Shown here piece by piece: positions 41,601 through 52,950 of a DNA stretch of 64,000 bases (the stretch's first letter is position 1; each line of letters starts with the position of its first letter). A model generated the notes under the pieces. That model made no database searches. It saw only the letters and a list, made by a program, of their open reading frames with translations, and had not been told where the DNA came from. The DNA lies in contig NC_044288.2 of NCBI RefSeq assembly GCF_004027225.2, positions 15,014,744 to 15,078,743 on the forward strand, written 5' to 3'. The position numbers and the translations under genes were made by a program. The DNA is from Strigops habroptila (taxonomy: Eukaryota; Chordata; Aves; Psittaciformes; Psittacidae).

Positions 41601-44600
41601 TATTTTCTGCTATTGTTGCTTTTGTGGTGGCTCTTTCTAACCCACAATCACAACTTCAGTTGCCCCCAGAACCCCAGAGATAAGACCCTTTGCAAAACTT
41701 CTTATTTACAATAGTAGAATACAGGCATTATTCAGAACTGTATCAGAAAGATGACAAGTGAGACAGGTGAGAAACCCTCACAAATGCTCAAGAGACCAGT
41801 TTAGTCGCTTCTGAGAGCCCTCTCCAAGGGCATTAAAGAGCAGTTTCCTAAACTCTGCTGAAAGTCTCAAGGTCTAGCAAAAGACAAACTGCAAAAATCC
41901 AAATACTGTGATTTTTAAGAATAAAGAGATTCTTGGCACTATTTGAAACTAAAGGGACTCTCTTAACAGCCAAATATGACATGTCATCCCTGACTTTTGG
42001 CTTTCCTTTTTTTAAGTTTTCATTTGAGGGCATCTGGTGGGCAGACTATCACACCTGAATAACTTGATCCATGCTACTTTTATCCTTGACTGAGAGACAT
42101 AAAGTGCAAACTCCATGTAAATTTGTTCATGTCTCAGATGACGATATGAATTTGTATACCAGTTCCTTTTCTCTTGGAGTATTGACTGATAGTTGTGGTA
42201 ATTGCCTGCTGCTTTCCATCATGACCAAGGACACATGCTGAGCACTGGAAAGCTGAGCCTGCAGCCACATCTGGCTAAATATATTCAGGGAGACTCAAAT
42301 CTCTCAACACTCAAGGAGGATTTAAAATGGAAAGCATAATGAGCTCACAATGGTGACAAGTCGGATATCTGAGAGTTCAGCTTGGATGGTGACAAAGACC
42401 AGTTCTTAACTTCTCTCAGACCTGAGATACCTGACAGTAGTGAATGACTCAAAATCTACTTCCTTTGGAGGCTTAAAACCATGTTTTCCTTAGCTGTTGT
42501 TACATCCTGATTTCAAACAGTTTCTGTGTGGACCCCAGATACTTCTTCCTTCCAGATGCAATGAGCAGCTATCAGTACATGTTTGGTACACTCTTAAGAA
42601 CAGTCAGTACTTTTTCTTATGACAACTTCTTCATTTCTCTGAACATGCAACTTCTGAACTTGCACTGTTATCTCACTCACCTGCAGTTGGCGCCTTTTCC
42701 ACTATGAGAGAATTGTCAGTGCTTTTAGTTCCCTCTGCAGTCAGAAGTGTGCTTGGGAATTCGGTAGTTGCTGAAACAAAGTGAAATATAATGCTCAGAA
42801 TAGTAAAATATAATGCTTATAAAAGTATAATGCTTATAAGGATCACTGATTAGGAAGGTCTTCATATGGCATTCAGAATTGCTTGCAAAGTTCTGCATCT
42901 GCAAGGGTGAAATTCTGCACCTTGGTTTTCATGTCTGCAATTCATGCTACCCAGAAAACTGATGTACTTTACTAGCATTGCCAGCGGTTAAATGTTTAAA
43001 CTGTTCAGCTGTGGATGTAATTAATTGTTGACAAGTTTAAGTGGGGTGAGTTGTTATGGCTGGAAGACAAGAGATGGTACAGAAAAGCTGTCCTTAGAGG
43101 TTCAGATCAGAAAGAACTTCAAGTGATAGAAGACCCAATGAATGTACAAAAGACACAGATGGTGTACAGACATCAATCCGTGGAAAGAAGTCACTGATGT
43201 GGATAAAGTAGCAACCAAGGAATGGTTAGAATGGTAACAGGTGACTCTGATCAACTAAGTATTAATAATAAAGGCAGCCTTCATAGGAGATGACAATGTA
43301 AGTAAGTACTCAATTTTAAGTATGTTTTGAAGTCTCACTGATGTTATTGCTCAAGCAGAACATGCTCTAAACTAACCTTTTCAGCAGACCATTTCAAATG
43401 TCTTTCCCAAATCAAGAAAAAAATCAGTGCATAGTTGAGTGAGGCTCTCTTATTCCATCCGAGGTGCAGGACTTTGCATTTATTTCTGTTCATTAAAAAC
43501 GTTCATTCATGAGGTTTCCATCCTGTTATTTCTCCAGTCTGTTAAAACTCCTTTCATTGCAAGCCTAACCCTCTGCTCTCATGGCTATTCACCCCAGTTT
43601 GGCATCATCCACAACATTTGACCTGTGTTTCCTTAAACTTACTGAAATATACCCATAGGCATCTTGGAGAGAACTTCCCAGACACAAATATAAGTATCTG
43701 GAGAGTTTCTATAAGTCAGGCTTACACAGATCTCTGCTACACAGAAAATAAGAAGGGATTGGTGCTGGTTACCTGTCGTGCTTTCAGTAAGAGTGACAGA
43801 CCCTTCTGAATAGAACACATACTCATATTCAATTGTCACACCAGTTTGGAAACTAGTTGGAAAATCTGGGAGAGCACTGGTTGTCACCATAGCTGCTGTC
43901 ACAGCAAATGTTGGTGGAGCAATGGTCTCTGGTGTAGTCACTGTTGGAGACTCGGTGGTTGCAGGTGTTGCTTCGGGGACGGTGGTTGGCAGGAGGACAG
44001 GCGTCTCTGCTGTTGTTTGATCATCAGAGGTTGCTGGGAGAGCAAAAGTTGTTTCTCTAAAAACTTTGGGGGAAACAGGAGCCTTTCTCGTGGTGGTTGT
44101 TATCACTGGAGGGGCTGCATGGAGAAAACATAGCCAAGAGGAAAGCTAGATCAGAACATCAACAACTGACCCTAAGGAAAGCCAACCCAGAAATGAATGA
44201 AAATTGCTGCTAAAGTGGGAGAGTCACTATTTAAAAGGTTGTTTAATTAACAGAAAACATGCCCCAGCCAGAGAAATTCCCAGATTTGCCTTTTTTTTTT
44301 TTGGTAGATCTCAAACACCTCCTCCTTGACTCTCCTTAAAGAAATGGAAAGGCCAGAACTTTGTGTGGTAGAATCAAAAAACTTGCAAAGTTTGTGATTC
44401 TGCTTTTTAATGTCCTTATAAAAAGAAACAAAACCAAAGCTAAAAAAATCCCAAACCAACCAACCAACCAACCAAAAAAAGCTCAGAGCTTGATTTTCAG
44501 CTATAAGCTTCTTGCTGATCTCTTCAACAGGTCCTTTTTTGTGAAATCAGGAATAGACATGGGATTGCAGCATTTTCACCCCAGTCTCCTGTTATATCAC

Positions 44601-47600
44601 GTACAACAGGCATACAAGAGTACTGTATACATTTGAACACCTCATAAAAATCAGAAAAAGATTTGTCTTTCTGCAGTGTGGAAAGTGGGTACCATCTTTT
44701 TGTCTGTGCTTTGCAATGCTTTTCAGACCCTTACTTTATCCTGCAGCTCAGCAAAATAACAGGAAGGAGAAAAAGTCTTTCCAGCCTCTAAGACAAAATT
44801 TCTAAACACACGAACCTCCTTATGACATGAATCAAATTAAAGCCTTTTTGGCATCGGGGTGAACCCCAAATGAAAAAAAAATGAATTTCATTCCAAGGGC
44901 TTTTCAAATAATAAATCCCTTTTTTAATTCTATCATCTTTAAAATGTGAAATACAGCTACACAATGAGAAATTAATTATTCCATTTGAAAGGCAAAAAAA
45001 AGTGTGAAACTTACAAATTTCTCATCAAAACTGCTCACTGAATGTGATTCAAATTGACAACTGGTTGTAGACCTCCCTTGGAACCCATAGAATTTAGGAA
45101 AAACACTTCTTGCCACAACAAACAAAAAAACCCACACATAACATAACCTCCAGTTTTAAACTCCTATCCAGTGGGAGGTTCCTCCCTACTGGCTGTACCA
45201 TGAAGGTCCCCAGACTCACCTCTGACCACCTCCAGCTGAATGTTCTGTTTGATGTCATTGAACCAACCCGGGATCTCCACACGGCAGCAGTATGTACCTG
45301 CATCTTCTGACTGCACTTTCGCAATCGTGAGAGACACATCTCCATAGGAAACATAGCCGCGGAGACTGTATCGCTGAGAGACCCTGAAAGTCACCCTATT
45401 TCTAGTGGTGTGCAAAACTTTGTTATTGCACTTTGAATTCGGGCATGGACCTCTGCCCCAGCACATGTCGGAGATGTCCTTATGTCGTGTGACCTGGTAG
45501 AAGCAAGGCAACTTAACAGGTTGCCCTATTACTCCTGTAATGACACTTTCGGATGTGGTGTGTGCTGTGAAGGAAGAACAAGGAAAGATGAGCGTTGGCA
45601 GCCTCCGATGCGTAACTCTACCTATGCAACACAAGGCATCAGGAAAAGAAACACTCCTGCCTGCAGGCAGGCCACAGCTACTGATCTCCCTGGAGCCTGT
45701 AGCAGCTAATGGCTGGGGGCACTAGAGGCCACAGGAGCTCACAGACACTGGCTTGCTGCTGGAGGGCTGCTCACAAAACACATCAGCCACATCAGACGTG
45801 GTGAGTGAAGCTGAGGTCTGTCATTGGCAGCCCAAGTGCAAACTAGACCTGTGCAAATGGAATTTGTGAACTCTGCTCCTCTCCTAAGAGACTGTCCGAA
45901 AGTTGTTCAGCAACCTGGTGTGAAATACATCTGGTTTCCTCAGACCACCATCATCTCCTTCAAAAAAGAAATGGTGTCACAGTTGCCTTCCACCGACAGT
46001 CTCAATAGCAGAGTCCAAAAGACTTATTCATGTGTGAAATTAGGACTTAATTAAGCTGGCAGAGGAGCAGGATCTGTCTATGTTCTAGGAAAGCACATTG
46101 CTTTTTCTGTTTCTGAGCAAGCCCTTTCAACTTGCAGACAAGTGGAGCCCACTTACCTTGCAGAGTACTGTGTACATAGAAGCTTTAACTGCTAGCATTA
46201 TACTGATATTAAAAAGAACATATTCATGTTTTCCTTGTGCTCTTACTCTTAACGAACAGCTTTACTTTGTGTTTAGAGCCAATATCCATCTTAGCATCTG
46301 GTTTGAACCTTTGATATGTATTGCTCCCTCTTAACTGTCTATGCAGTTCCTGGATTGCCTGCCCTAAAAGAGATTTCTTCTTCATAAAAGGCACTATGCA
46401 GAAAAGGTTTCCATACCAGAAAAGATACTTTCTGGTTTACATTCTTATAGTCTGTGTTGGTCCTCCTGCCTTGTTGCCTTTTTCCCCATGTTATCATTTA
46501 CATATAGTGGAGCAGGAACTGAAGACCTGGGGAGCATCCAGTGCTAGTCCTCTGCTGCAGCAAAAGGATCATCCTTCAGATCTGACGTCTCATGGCCAGC
46601 CTGCTTACCCCAAAGAGGACTTACAGCAGTCACTGCTATTATCACCAGCTTTGGCCCTGGTTTGCCAAACATTTCTATTTTGCCAGCTGTTTGAATGACT
46701 TTCCTTTTTGGCAAGACTCCCAGATAGCAAACAGATGCTACCAACTGTGTCCATGTCTCTTTTGTTTTGTCTTTAATGGACTATTCCCCAGGTGAGGTTT
46801 TAGTCTGTGGCAGTCTGCCTCACGGCTTGTTATTGGGATGACATTTCAGCTTCATTATTGCTTATCCCATTGGCAAGATAAGCCAACTCATTCAGGTTTC
46901 CACAACTCCAAATGCTAAAAGAGTAGAGGCAGACAAAACAACATGCAATATGGTGTGAAGGGCAGAAGCTGTTGCGGTGAAATGAAGGTAGGATGTGCCA
47001 AAAAAATGAATTCCTGAATACAGGATGAGGCTTTGAAAGATGGCTGCTTGTTTTAGTCCTTGGAAAGGGTAGGATCATTTGTCTTGTTACAGCAAAACAA
47101 ACAGACAAAACAGCCTATTTCAGTGATGACAGAACAAAACAGTTCATCCAGTTGACCTTGAAAGTGCCCCTTAGGGAGCAGGGGGTTAGTCACTGAGCTT
47201 CAAGTCACCCCAACAAAGATGCTGCAAAACCAAGACCAGCTTGAACTGTTCCTGGAGTTAAGGTCACTGCTGCTTAAGGAGAAATGGGCTCATCTCTATT
47301 CTTATTTCGTCCCAGTCCTGCACAGCACAAAAGCAGTTTCATTAAGCAGCCCTTTAACAAATGAAGATTTGCCTGCTCTTCTCTTTGAAAGAATCAGAGC
47401 CCTGAACTTATTAAATGAATAAATTCTTAAAAAGAAGAAGAGGACAGACACAAGGCACCAGGGAGTCTCCAGTGCAGTTTCCCACCAGTGTTGGTGCTAG
47501 AAAGTTATGGAGTTTGCAGTTTCAAATCCTCTTTTAATTTATGTGAAGATAATGTGCCTCACATCTGCCTGCACCGCAGGCTGGTAAGGAAAGCTTCAAT

Positions 47601-49478
47601 ACTGCAACAGCCTTGATTCAACAGTATGAACCTCTACAAGGACTAAATGACTACATTTTCAGTTGCAGCCTCTTCCACAGACACATTTTCCAAAAGTAAT
47701 AGTAAATAGAACTGAATGAACAAGTTTTTGACATTAAGAGGTTCCTGAGGCTGTTATATTGTGACACCCTAGTCTTACTGTGAGAGGAATCCTACCCTTA
47801 TCCATGGCAGTGACTCTTCTAGGCATCCAGATCTGAACCTGAGCAACAGCTATGCCTGGGTAGTCCCACTGAAGTCAACGAAGTTTGCCACTGTAAGTCC
47901 TTAATCCAAGCGAGAGAGAAATGAACTCAAGATGTTTAATATATCTTCCAAAAGAGAAAGGGACATTCATAATTGTTCAGATCATACAGACACACACATA
48001 TTTATATATAGTCTCTCTTGAATCAACCCTCAGTGGCAATTGGTATTAAGCAGCAACTCAAATAATTGCTGTTGTAGTGGTCTTGTCCCCCACAGACTGG
48101 TCATTGGATGGACAAACAAATACGTCCTCCAGGCAAGACAGCTGTTTGGAAAATGGGGTTTTTTTCTTGATCTATTTCTGGAATATTTTTCCTTCTCTAT
48201 ACAAGATAGTCAGCATCTTTTCCCTAGCAATCCTAGTTTTTTATTTCTTCTTGAAGTTTCTGTTCTGATGAAACTGCAGAGGAAATGACTGATAAACAGG
48301 AAAGAAACATTTAAATGCCCACTGAGTCTCAAGTCTGCCCATTCTCGGTACTGAGCTGAGTTAAAGGGAAGGTAACAAAAAGCCATTCTCACCCTTCAGT
48401 AGCCGTGTGTATAAGAAAGCTTTGGAAAATAAGACCAAATGGCGGCGAGTACCTCCAGTTTACTTTGACGCTGAAGATATGGTAAGGAAAGAGAAGCTCC
48501 ACTTGTGCAGCAGACACCGTGGAGGTTGTGTTACTGTGCCTCAAAAGGGCATGGATCACCCCTTACCCCTCAGCATCCCACTACTGACTGATTCTTTCCA
48601 CTACTTCTCAGGTCAATTTAAGAACATCACAGTTACTGTAGATGTTATATGGAGTATTTCATACTGGCAGAGGTTAACCAATCAATATTTAGTCATCTGA
48701 GACAGAATTTCCTGAAATGCCTGAGTGATTTAAAAGCACAACTCCCATTAGGAGCTCATGTCCCTCTGGAAGCGGCTGAACCCACATTCCTGAGCCACCT
48801 CAAGCAGTTTGGAAACTTCATTGCTGGTCTCTAAACAAACATGCAGATACGTAGCCAATATCCACCACACTTGCAAGACCCAGTCTCCCACATTACTCTT
48901 CCTTGACTTCTACCCCTTTTAGGATTCAGATTTTTGATGGATGAACTGAACATTTAGGAGTAAAAGCAGAGGAATCTCCAGCTGTGCTTTCCCATCCTCA
49001 GTTCATAGCAGCAGACAACCCTCAGAGTCTCAGAGAATCCTTTCTTTATCATGTATATTCAGTCATTATTTTGCCAATATTTCAATTCTCTAGCTTGGGC
49101 TTGTGTAGTGAGGTGGACAGACCGATGAAGAAGAAAAGCCAGCAGTACACATTTAACAGAAGTAAAGAAATCAGACCATCTCGGGGGACAGGGAAACTAA
49201 CCAAACCCATACACAGAGAAACCATATACATTCTTTAAAAGTAAAAAAAAATCCAAACAAAAAGAACTATTGATCAGTATTAATTCAGTAAGTTCATAAA
49301 ACGTTGAAGTTCTGTATACCATTACACCCCATTTCACTGTTTTGTTTTCACAAAATGCTTGTTGCTGATTTTAATGTTGCAAAATTCTTGTTTAATGTGC
49401 AAGCACACAAAAAGCAGGTGAAGACTCACCTATAAAGCTCTGTATCATTATCCAGTGGAACAGCACAAAATAGGACAT
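38510..49478 (-). CDS. TIMD4: TIM-family receptor, TIMD4-like (seven coding exons)
   Basis: Joined exons are 49430-49478, 45220-45564, 43773-44114, 42681-42770, 39504-39559, 38791-38872 and 38510-38637: 1092 nt, 363 residues. Intron phases are 1,1,1,1,0,1. The order is signal peptide (1-16), IgV domain (about 17-131), Thr/Pro mucin stalk (132-294), membrane helix (about 295-318) and cytoplasmic tail (to 363). In family terms TIM-4 is a type I receptor on macrophages and dendritic cells that binds phosphatidylserine for clearance of apoptotic cells. The six IgV cysteines and WFND (117-120) are present. The RGD of mammalian TIM-4 is absent (YGD at 90-92). Length is close to human TIM-4 (378). 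No N-X-S/T sequon was found. The tail has an acidic stretch followed by LFT, resembling the end of mammalian TIM-4. The TIMD4 rather than HAVCR1 call rests on the tail, the long mucin region and gene order. Confidence 0.85.
38791..38872 (-). CDS. TIMD4: Gene A exon 6: transmembrane helix
   Basis: The exon is 82 nt, phase 0 to 1, with acceptor TCACCCTTCCAG and donor GTAAGT at 38790. It encodes about 24 hydrophobic residues beginning FPIYVLLIACLVAVPI, followed by FRK as the cytoplasmic stop-transfer. The last base (C) plus a GTAAGT donor repeats the end of the corresponding exon in gene B. Confidence 0.88.
39504..39559 (-). CDS. TIMD4: Gene A exon 5: membrane-proximal stalk
   Basis: The exon is 56 nt, phase 1 to 0, with acceptor GTTATTTTCAG and donor GTAAAA at 39503. 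It encodes ILSSSDGTAEKHDGNGAK, a polar spacer before the membrane helix. The phase change from 1 to 0 is matched by exon 4 of gene B, which supports both models. Confidence 0.75.
42681..42770 (-). CDS. TIMD4: Gene A exon 4: stalk exon
   Basis: The exon is 90 nt, phase 1 to 1, with acceptor TTTGTTTCAG and donor GTGAGT at 42680. It encodes a 30-residue Ser/Thr-containing stalk with TEFPSTLLTAEGTKS and VEKAPT. It is too short to stand alone as an open frame, and is supported by strong splice signals and exact phase fit. Confidence 0.8.
42784..42840. repeat. Short AT-rich tandem repeat in gene A intron 3
   Basis: The block ATAATGCTTATAA and variants occurs three times within about 57 bp, just upstream (minus strand) of exon 4. 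It is a local duplication and does not touch the exon. Confidence 0.6.
43773..44114 (-). CDS. TIMD4: Gene A exon 3: mucin domain
   Basis: The acceptor is TTCTCCATGCAG, the donor GTAACC at 43772, and the exon is 342 nt, phase 1 to 1. About 30 of 114 residues are Thr and about 15 are Pro, for example in VPEATPATTESPTVTTPET, as expected for a densely O-glycosylated stalk. The C-terminal part is less mucin-like and carries an acidic/aromatic block (EYEYVFYSEG) that could be sulphated or could contact the IgV domain. Open frames on the plus strand here are antisense shadows. Confidence 0.93.
44451..44473. repeat. (CCAA)n microsatellite
   Basis: About five CCAA units sit in intron 2 of gene A, flanked by A-rich sequence. 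Confidence 0.85.
45220..45564 (-). CDS. TIMD4: Gene A exon 2: IgV domain
   Basis: The acceptor is preceded by CTTCCTTCACAG and the donor is GTGAGT at 45219. It is 345 nt, phase 1 to 1. The encoded domain has cysteines at about 37, 51, 57, 62, 109 and 110, the pattern that folds the CC' loop onto the GFC sheet in TIM proteins. It also has MCWGRG, GDVSLTI and TYCCRVEIPGWFND. WFND (117-120) forms the metal-dependent phosphatidylserine pocket in mouse TIM-1 and TIM-4. The position equivalent to the RGD arginine is Tyr90. Confidence 0.96.
49430..49478 (-). CDS. TIMD4: Gene A exon 1: signal peptide
   Basis: The ATG lies at 49478-49476. The exon encodes MSYFVLFHWIMIQSFI plus the first base of the next codon, and ends at a strong donor (GTGAGT at 49429-49424). 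It is hydrophobic as expected for a signal peptide. The size (49 nt, phase 1) is identical to exon 1 of gene B, and the HWIM/NWIL block is shared. The start context is AAAATGT, so the first ATG was chosen by alignment with gene B. Intron 1 is about 3.9 kb. Confidence 0.8.
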
Positions 49479-49589
49479 TTTAGCTGATGGAGGATCCAGG
49501 GCAGCGAGTGGAAGGAGAGAAAACTAGATCGTATACTTTCCAGAGGTGCTGAGTGAGCCCCACTGAAGTCTCATTTCTCCATTTCCAGA

Positions 49590-49740
49590 TTTTATGTATT
49601 GCAACTGCCTCTTTCCTATGCTTCCGGACAGAATCCGGTCAAAAGAGGCGATTCTGCTGTATTCAGCATTAGTGTGGTCTCATTTTGAGTACTGTGTGCA
49701 GTTCTGGGCCCCACTCTGCATGGTACTACCACCAGAGATT
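49590..49740 (+). mobile_element. Old CR1 LINE fragment
   Basis: Sequence such as 'gagtactgtgtgcagttctg' followed by 'ggccccactctgcatgg' translates to FEYCVQFWAP, the conserved CR1 ORF2 C-terminal block. It is short and diverged. It lies about 110 bp upstream of the gene A start codon, so it may overlap or abut the promoter region. Confidence 0.8.
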
Positions 49741-50349
49741 TCAATATACTATTTGTTTTGCCTTATGCCCCACTACCATTCTGCAGGGCTGAGCAGCAAG
49801 AACAAGCTTTGTGCTCTTACACTCCTAAACACTTGGCTTCGTCTCCACCTGACTTTGTCTTCACTTATATTTTCTTAATCCTTCATTTCCCCCAATTTTC
49901 CCTTTTTCTTGAAGACTCCTCTCTTCCTTTTCCCAGCTTCATATTTCCTACTTGCAAAGACAGACTTGGAGGAACCCTCATGAATGTTTTCTCTCCTAAA
50001 CAACATCCTTCCCAAAGGTCTGCAACACCATAGCCAAGAAATGTTTTTTACTCGTTCATTTTTACTTTCTGACAAATTGATAAAGAAGTTCTCTGGAAGT
50101 TCTTCCCCGGAAAAGATAAGTAATAAACCCAAAGAAATTCAGGGCATTAGGGTCAAGAACAGATAGACAAAATTCTGTGCAAATAAATATAGCATGGTGC
50201 AAATAGGAGAGATGTTCCAAGTTCGAATGATAAAATGATGGGCTTTACCCAAGCATTACCCCCTTAGGAATGAGACTTTGGTCTTATCATGAGTAGTCAA
50301 GCCCATAAATATACCACCCCTCTGCTTGGTAGCATTGAAAAAAAAAAAA

Positions 50350-50690
50350 AGCAAACCAAATTCTAGCAGTTATTAGTAAAGCCATAAAAAACAAAGCAGA
50401 AGACAGCATTACACCACTGTACAAATCTACCTTGGATTCTGTGTATAGTTCTAGTCCCCTCAAGAGCATATCTTAGATCCAGAAAGCATTGCAGGAAGGG
50501 CAAAAAGAATGCTGGAATGTATCGGAAGAAATTCCACAGGAGAGTTAGATGGGTAGTCCAACATGAGTAAGTCTGGAAAAGAGATAAGCTATAGGGTACT
50601 ACAAACAGGCCTACAAAATCTTGAGTAGCGCAGAAAGGTTGGAGAGGGATTAGTTGCTCAGTATCCCCCCCAGTGCAGCATCAGAGAAGA
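50350..50690 (+). mobile_element. Old, highly diverged CR1/L3-like LINE fragment
   Basis: Blocks resembling 'ccactgtacaaatctacctt', 'gattctgtgtatagttctag' and 'ctacaaaatcttgagtag' follow the order of an ancient CR1/L3 ORF2 3' region. Divergence is greater than in the copies at 15.5 and 30.5 kb, and the edges are approximate. Confidence 0.6.
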
Positions 50691-52716
50691 ACTCTTGTCT
50701 TTGCAGAGCTGTTGGACTCAGTAGTACATCAGAGCAGGAGACCACCTCTCATTAGCTTCCTCACCCATCACACCACCCCTATTTTACAGAGGCATAAAGT
50801 AGACTTCAAATAGACGAGGCACCAGCAGAGACAGGATGCCTGGTTTCTTCTGCCAGCCAACTGGTGCTGCTGTAGCCAATTTAGTAGCAGATTCAAGCAG
50901 CATGAAGCTCAGAGAACTATTCTGAGTTTATTCTGAATCAAAGCGATGCTGCAATGCTGCTCTGCACCTTCACATGCCTCAGTGCAGCATAAACAGCAGC
51001 AGTGGGGATAGACACAACAGTACAGCAGCATCCTATTGACAACATTATATGACAGGTTAACCAGCACAGCATATAATTTGCTATATTCTACCAGGTACAG
51101 TTCATACAATGCAAAGTACATACAGCCCCAGCTGTTCTGTGAAAAGAACTAACAAAACCTGATGCATCCAATATCCTGCAGACTTTTTCCCTGCAATGAT
51201 CCCAATTACTCCTTTGTCTCCCATTGCCCACCATCAAACAGTGGCTGTGAGCTGATGCCCAGCTTATGCCAGTGCAGGGAGCAGCTGAATCCTTCCTGGG
51301 GCACAAATTTGTGTCTTTATCCAGCCACCAATTTCCATAAAGCTTGCCCAAACAGAATCAGTCACCGTGTTTCAGGTGTCCAGGGAAGGAAGAGGATGAA
51401 CACAGAATCATACCAGCTTTGTTTCTTTAGCTAAAAGACTGAGCTAAATGCAGCAGAGTGCATTGAAAAAGGCCACCCAAAATCCAAGTGTACTGGGAAG
51501 AACCAGGAAAATGTGGCTTGCTTTCTGTTCCTGTAGTGCTATCTAGTGGCTTCTTGCAGGCACAAGGGGAAAGGAGAGAGCTGTCTCAAACAAATTAGTT
51601 TGCAGCTCATTAACCTTATCACACTCAATGTGCTGCCAGCTTGTGTGCAGCTGGATGACCTCTTAATGGGTTAACAGGCTCTAAGTGCCACCTGCTCATG
51701 TCTGGGGCACATTCTGAAATGCCTGTTTCAAGATCCACTGAAGTGAGTGCAAGTAATAAAAAAACACAAGGTGCTGCTGCCTGCGTGTATGTGTATGTAT
51801 TATGGTGCATATCTAAGGCGAAGGTCTTGCTCTGCACAACCTTTGCAGTGTCTGTTTACCAAATAACTGCAGAGCAGAAGCAAAACTCCAATATTTTGAT
51901 TATCAGATATTCTAGAACTTTATTTTACCTTGAAAACTCACTCATGTAAGAATTAGTCTGAGTAAGTCTGTGATATTAAGAAAAAAATCCTTATGGGCAA
52001 GCAATTTTCATGATTAAAGGAGAGCGTCGAACTCCTTAAAAGCATGATTGGTTGCAATCAAATAATTTTGGAAACTTCACACTTGCCTAACTCTGATCCC
52101 AGTAAAGACCGATTTGGTAAAACTGCATAAAGCAGAGATTGCTGAAGTTGTTTTCTGAGGTCTAGTTCAGAAACCAGATCACTTCCTCCAGCTCCAGCCA
52201 TGGGCTAGAGCTCACAGCAGCAATATGCTCAGCCAGGCAGAAGGAAAGGAAAGCAATGTCTGCAGGAGGGTAATTTTAGTTTAGTAATTGTTACTAATAG
52301 TCAACTATAAACATACAGTCTAACACCAGTAGGGTCCCTCTAGTTTCGGTACCTTCTTACACAAAGCAACATGTGATATAGAGATGGCAGAGCTAGTTTC
52401 CTCCATCGCTTTTCCTGGCCCAAGGATCACCAATATCTGTGCTCCCACACAGCTCTTCAGCCAACCATGAATTCACCTCCACATTTCCCACTTTTTAGGC
52501 CTGCTGCAACAGACAGCCCCGAGACAACGCGCAGCACAAATGAAAATACAAAGCACACCGGGTCACCTATCCCACAGACTCTTTTGTAGCTGGTGCTTCT
52601 GCCCTCTGATGGCATGGACTGTTTTGTAATTGGCAGATACAATACGCAGTGAAGAGAAACCTTTTTTTAAGTGTGTGGTTTTCCTCTTGTGATGGAGTTG
52701 CTATTCTGGCATTTCC

Positions 52717-52739
52717 TTTTTTTTTTTTTTTTTTTTTTT
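52717..52739. repeat. T23 homopolymer tract
   Basis: An uninterrupted run of T lies on the plus strand, i.e. poly(A) on the minus strand, about 150 bp beyond the candidate gene B poly(A) signal. It could be the tail of a small minus-strand retroposon, but no body was recognised. Confidence 0.85.
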
Positions 52740-52890
52740 CAAAAAGGGAAAGAGAAGTTGAAGCAAATAATAAATATAATGGTAACTTTCTTTAGGTTTT
52801 GATAAGTGGATTCTGGAAATTTCCATTCAAGCCAGTAGGGCTTCTGTTCCTGGAAGAGGCTGATAAAAGATTTTAATTAGAAGTGTAGCT

Positions 52891-52896
52891 TTTATT
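52891..52896 (-). terminator. HAVCR1: Candidate poly(A) signal of gene B
   Basis: Minus-strand AATAAA starts 7 nt after the TGA of the provisional terminal exon. If that exon is right this would be the first polyadenylation hexamer. The short spacing to the stop is unusual. Confidence 0.25.
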
Positions 52897-52903
52897 TGTT
52901 TTA

Positions 52904-52950
52904 TCAGAATGATGTGAATAATGCTTCAATAGTCCAGTCACATTTAGCTG
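52904..52950 (-). CDS. HAVCR1: Gene B exon 8: terminal tail (provisional)
   Basis: The acceptor CCTCTACTCAG is followed by a frame reading TAKCDWTIEALFTSF and then TGA at 52906-52904. The LFT near the C-terminus recalls the gene A tail (NLFTH) and the mammalian TIM-4 end, and IEAL recalls the TIM-1 tail. The tandem CAG/CAG makes a NAGNAG acceptor, so one residue may be optional. AATAAA follows at once. There is no tyrosine, so if correct this receptor lacks the TIM-1 tail phosphorylation site. Confidence 0.35.

Noticed and set aside
43846-44133. 95-codon plus-strand frame rich in Trp, Cys and Gly
   Set aside because: It is exactly antisense to the Thr/Pro-rich mucin exon of gene A, whose codon bias produces Trp/Cys/Gly on the other strand.
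45482-45725. Plus-strand frames overlapping the gene A IgV exon
   Set aside because: They are antisense to a clearly coding exon with correct splice sites and carry no domain of their own.
50287-50334. Possible alternative gene B tail exon encoding WYIYGLDYS before a stop, reminiscent of the TIM-1 tail tyrosine motif
   Set aside because: The acceptor would have a T tract separated from its AG, the segment abuts an old CR1 fragment, and the resemblance is only a few residues. The closer 52.9-kb exon is preferred, though not proven.
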